In this document: positions 6,426-6,437 of the stretch, in pieces
Numbering within the stretch: position 1 is the stretch's first letter
How the letters are laid out: each line of letters opens with the position of its first letter
DNA from: Oscillospiraceae bacterium
GTDB lineage: Bacteria > Bacillota > Clostridia > Oscillospirales > Oscillospiraceae
Assembly (NCBI GenBank): GCA_031260745.1
Contig: JAISKY010000148.1
Coordinates: 1-6,437 of the forward strand
Length of the DNA: 6,437 nucleotides
Reading direction: 5' to 3'
Notes under the pieces: model-generated
The model's database searches: none
What the model was told of the DNA's origin: nothing
What the model saw: the letters and a program-made list of their open reading frames with translations, nothing else
Position numbers and translations under genes: made by a program

Positions 6426-6429
6426 CTCC
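6426..6429 (-). promoter_or_regulatory. Ribosome binding site of cobD
   Basis: GGAG on the minus strand, 8 bases before the ATG at 6417, within a GGAGAG context. It supports the chosen cobD start. The promoter is outside the window. Confidence 0.75.
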
Positions 6430-6437
6430 AGGTTTAT

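Overview
The window holds five protein genes, all on the minus strand, so transcription runs from high to low coordinates: a cobD-like PLP enzyme gene (5374-6417), a von Willebrand A (VWA) protein (3858-5294), an ankyrin-type protein (2769-3713), a MoxR-family AAA+ ATPase (1354-2772) and acetate kinase ackA (1-1136, C-terminal end outside the window). The many open frames on the plus strand are shadows of these genes. No RNA gene, CRISPR array or transposase gene was found.

The organism is most likely an anaerobic, fermentative bacterium of the Clostridia/Firmicutes type. This rests on GGAG-type ribosome binding sites, sigma-A-like promoters with TGn extended -10 elements, acetate kinase, a CobD of the cobalamin pathway, and the pairing of a MoxR ATPase with a metallopeptidase-like/VWA protein plus an ankyrin-type protein. 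The assignment is inferred from sequence style; a lineage cannot be named.

Layout in transcription order. cobD starts 20 bases inside the right edge with a good GGAG site and is probably the visible end of an operon that continues outside the window. The 79-base gap after it holds a near-consensus promoter (TTGACC, 17 bases, TATAAT) and a GGAGGT site that places the VWA start at a GTG (5294) rather than at the upstream ATG, which lies inside the -35 box. A 144-base gap between the VWA and ankyrin genes contains degenerate decamer repeats, a 12-base palindrome and inverted 10-base arms, which look like a dispersed repeat or small remnant element. The ankyrin and MoxR genes overlap by 4 bases (ATGA). 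After MoxR, a 217-base AT-rich gap holds two dyads and a promoter for ackA (TTGACT, 17 bases, TAAACT), which begins with TTG.

How they may work together: MoxR ATPases usually act with VWA partners as ATP-driven remodelling or insertion machines (CbbQ/CbbO, NorQ/NorD, CobS/CobT). Here the pair has a third member with ankyrin-like helices between them, making a three-gene module with its own promoter. Its client is unknown. The VWA protein keeps a complete metal-binding (MIDAS) motif, but its metallopeptidase-like domain has isoleucine where a catalytic glutamate would be expected, suggesting a binding rather than a cutting role. This module is the part of the window most worth study; cobD and ackA look like ordinary metabolic neighbours.
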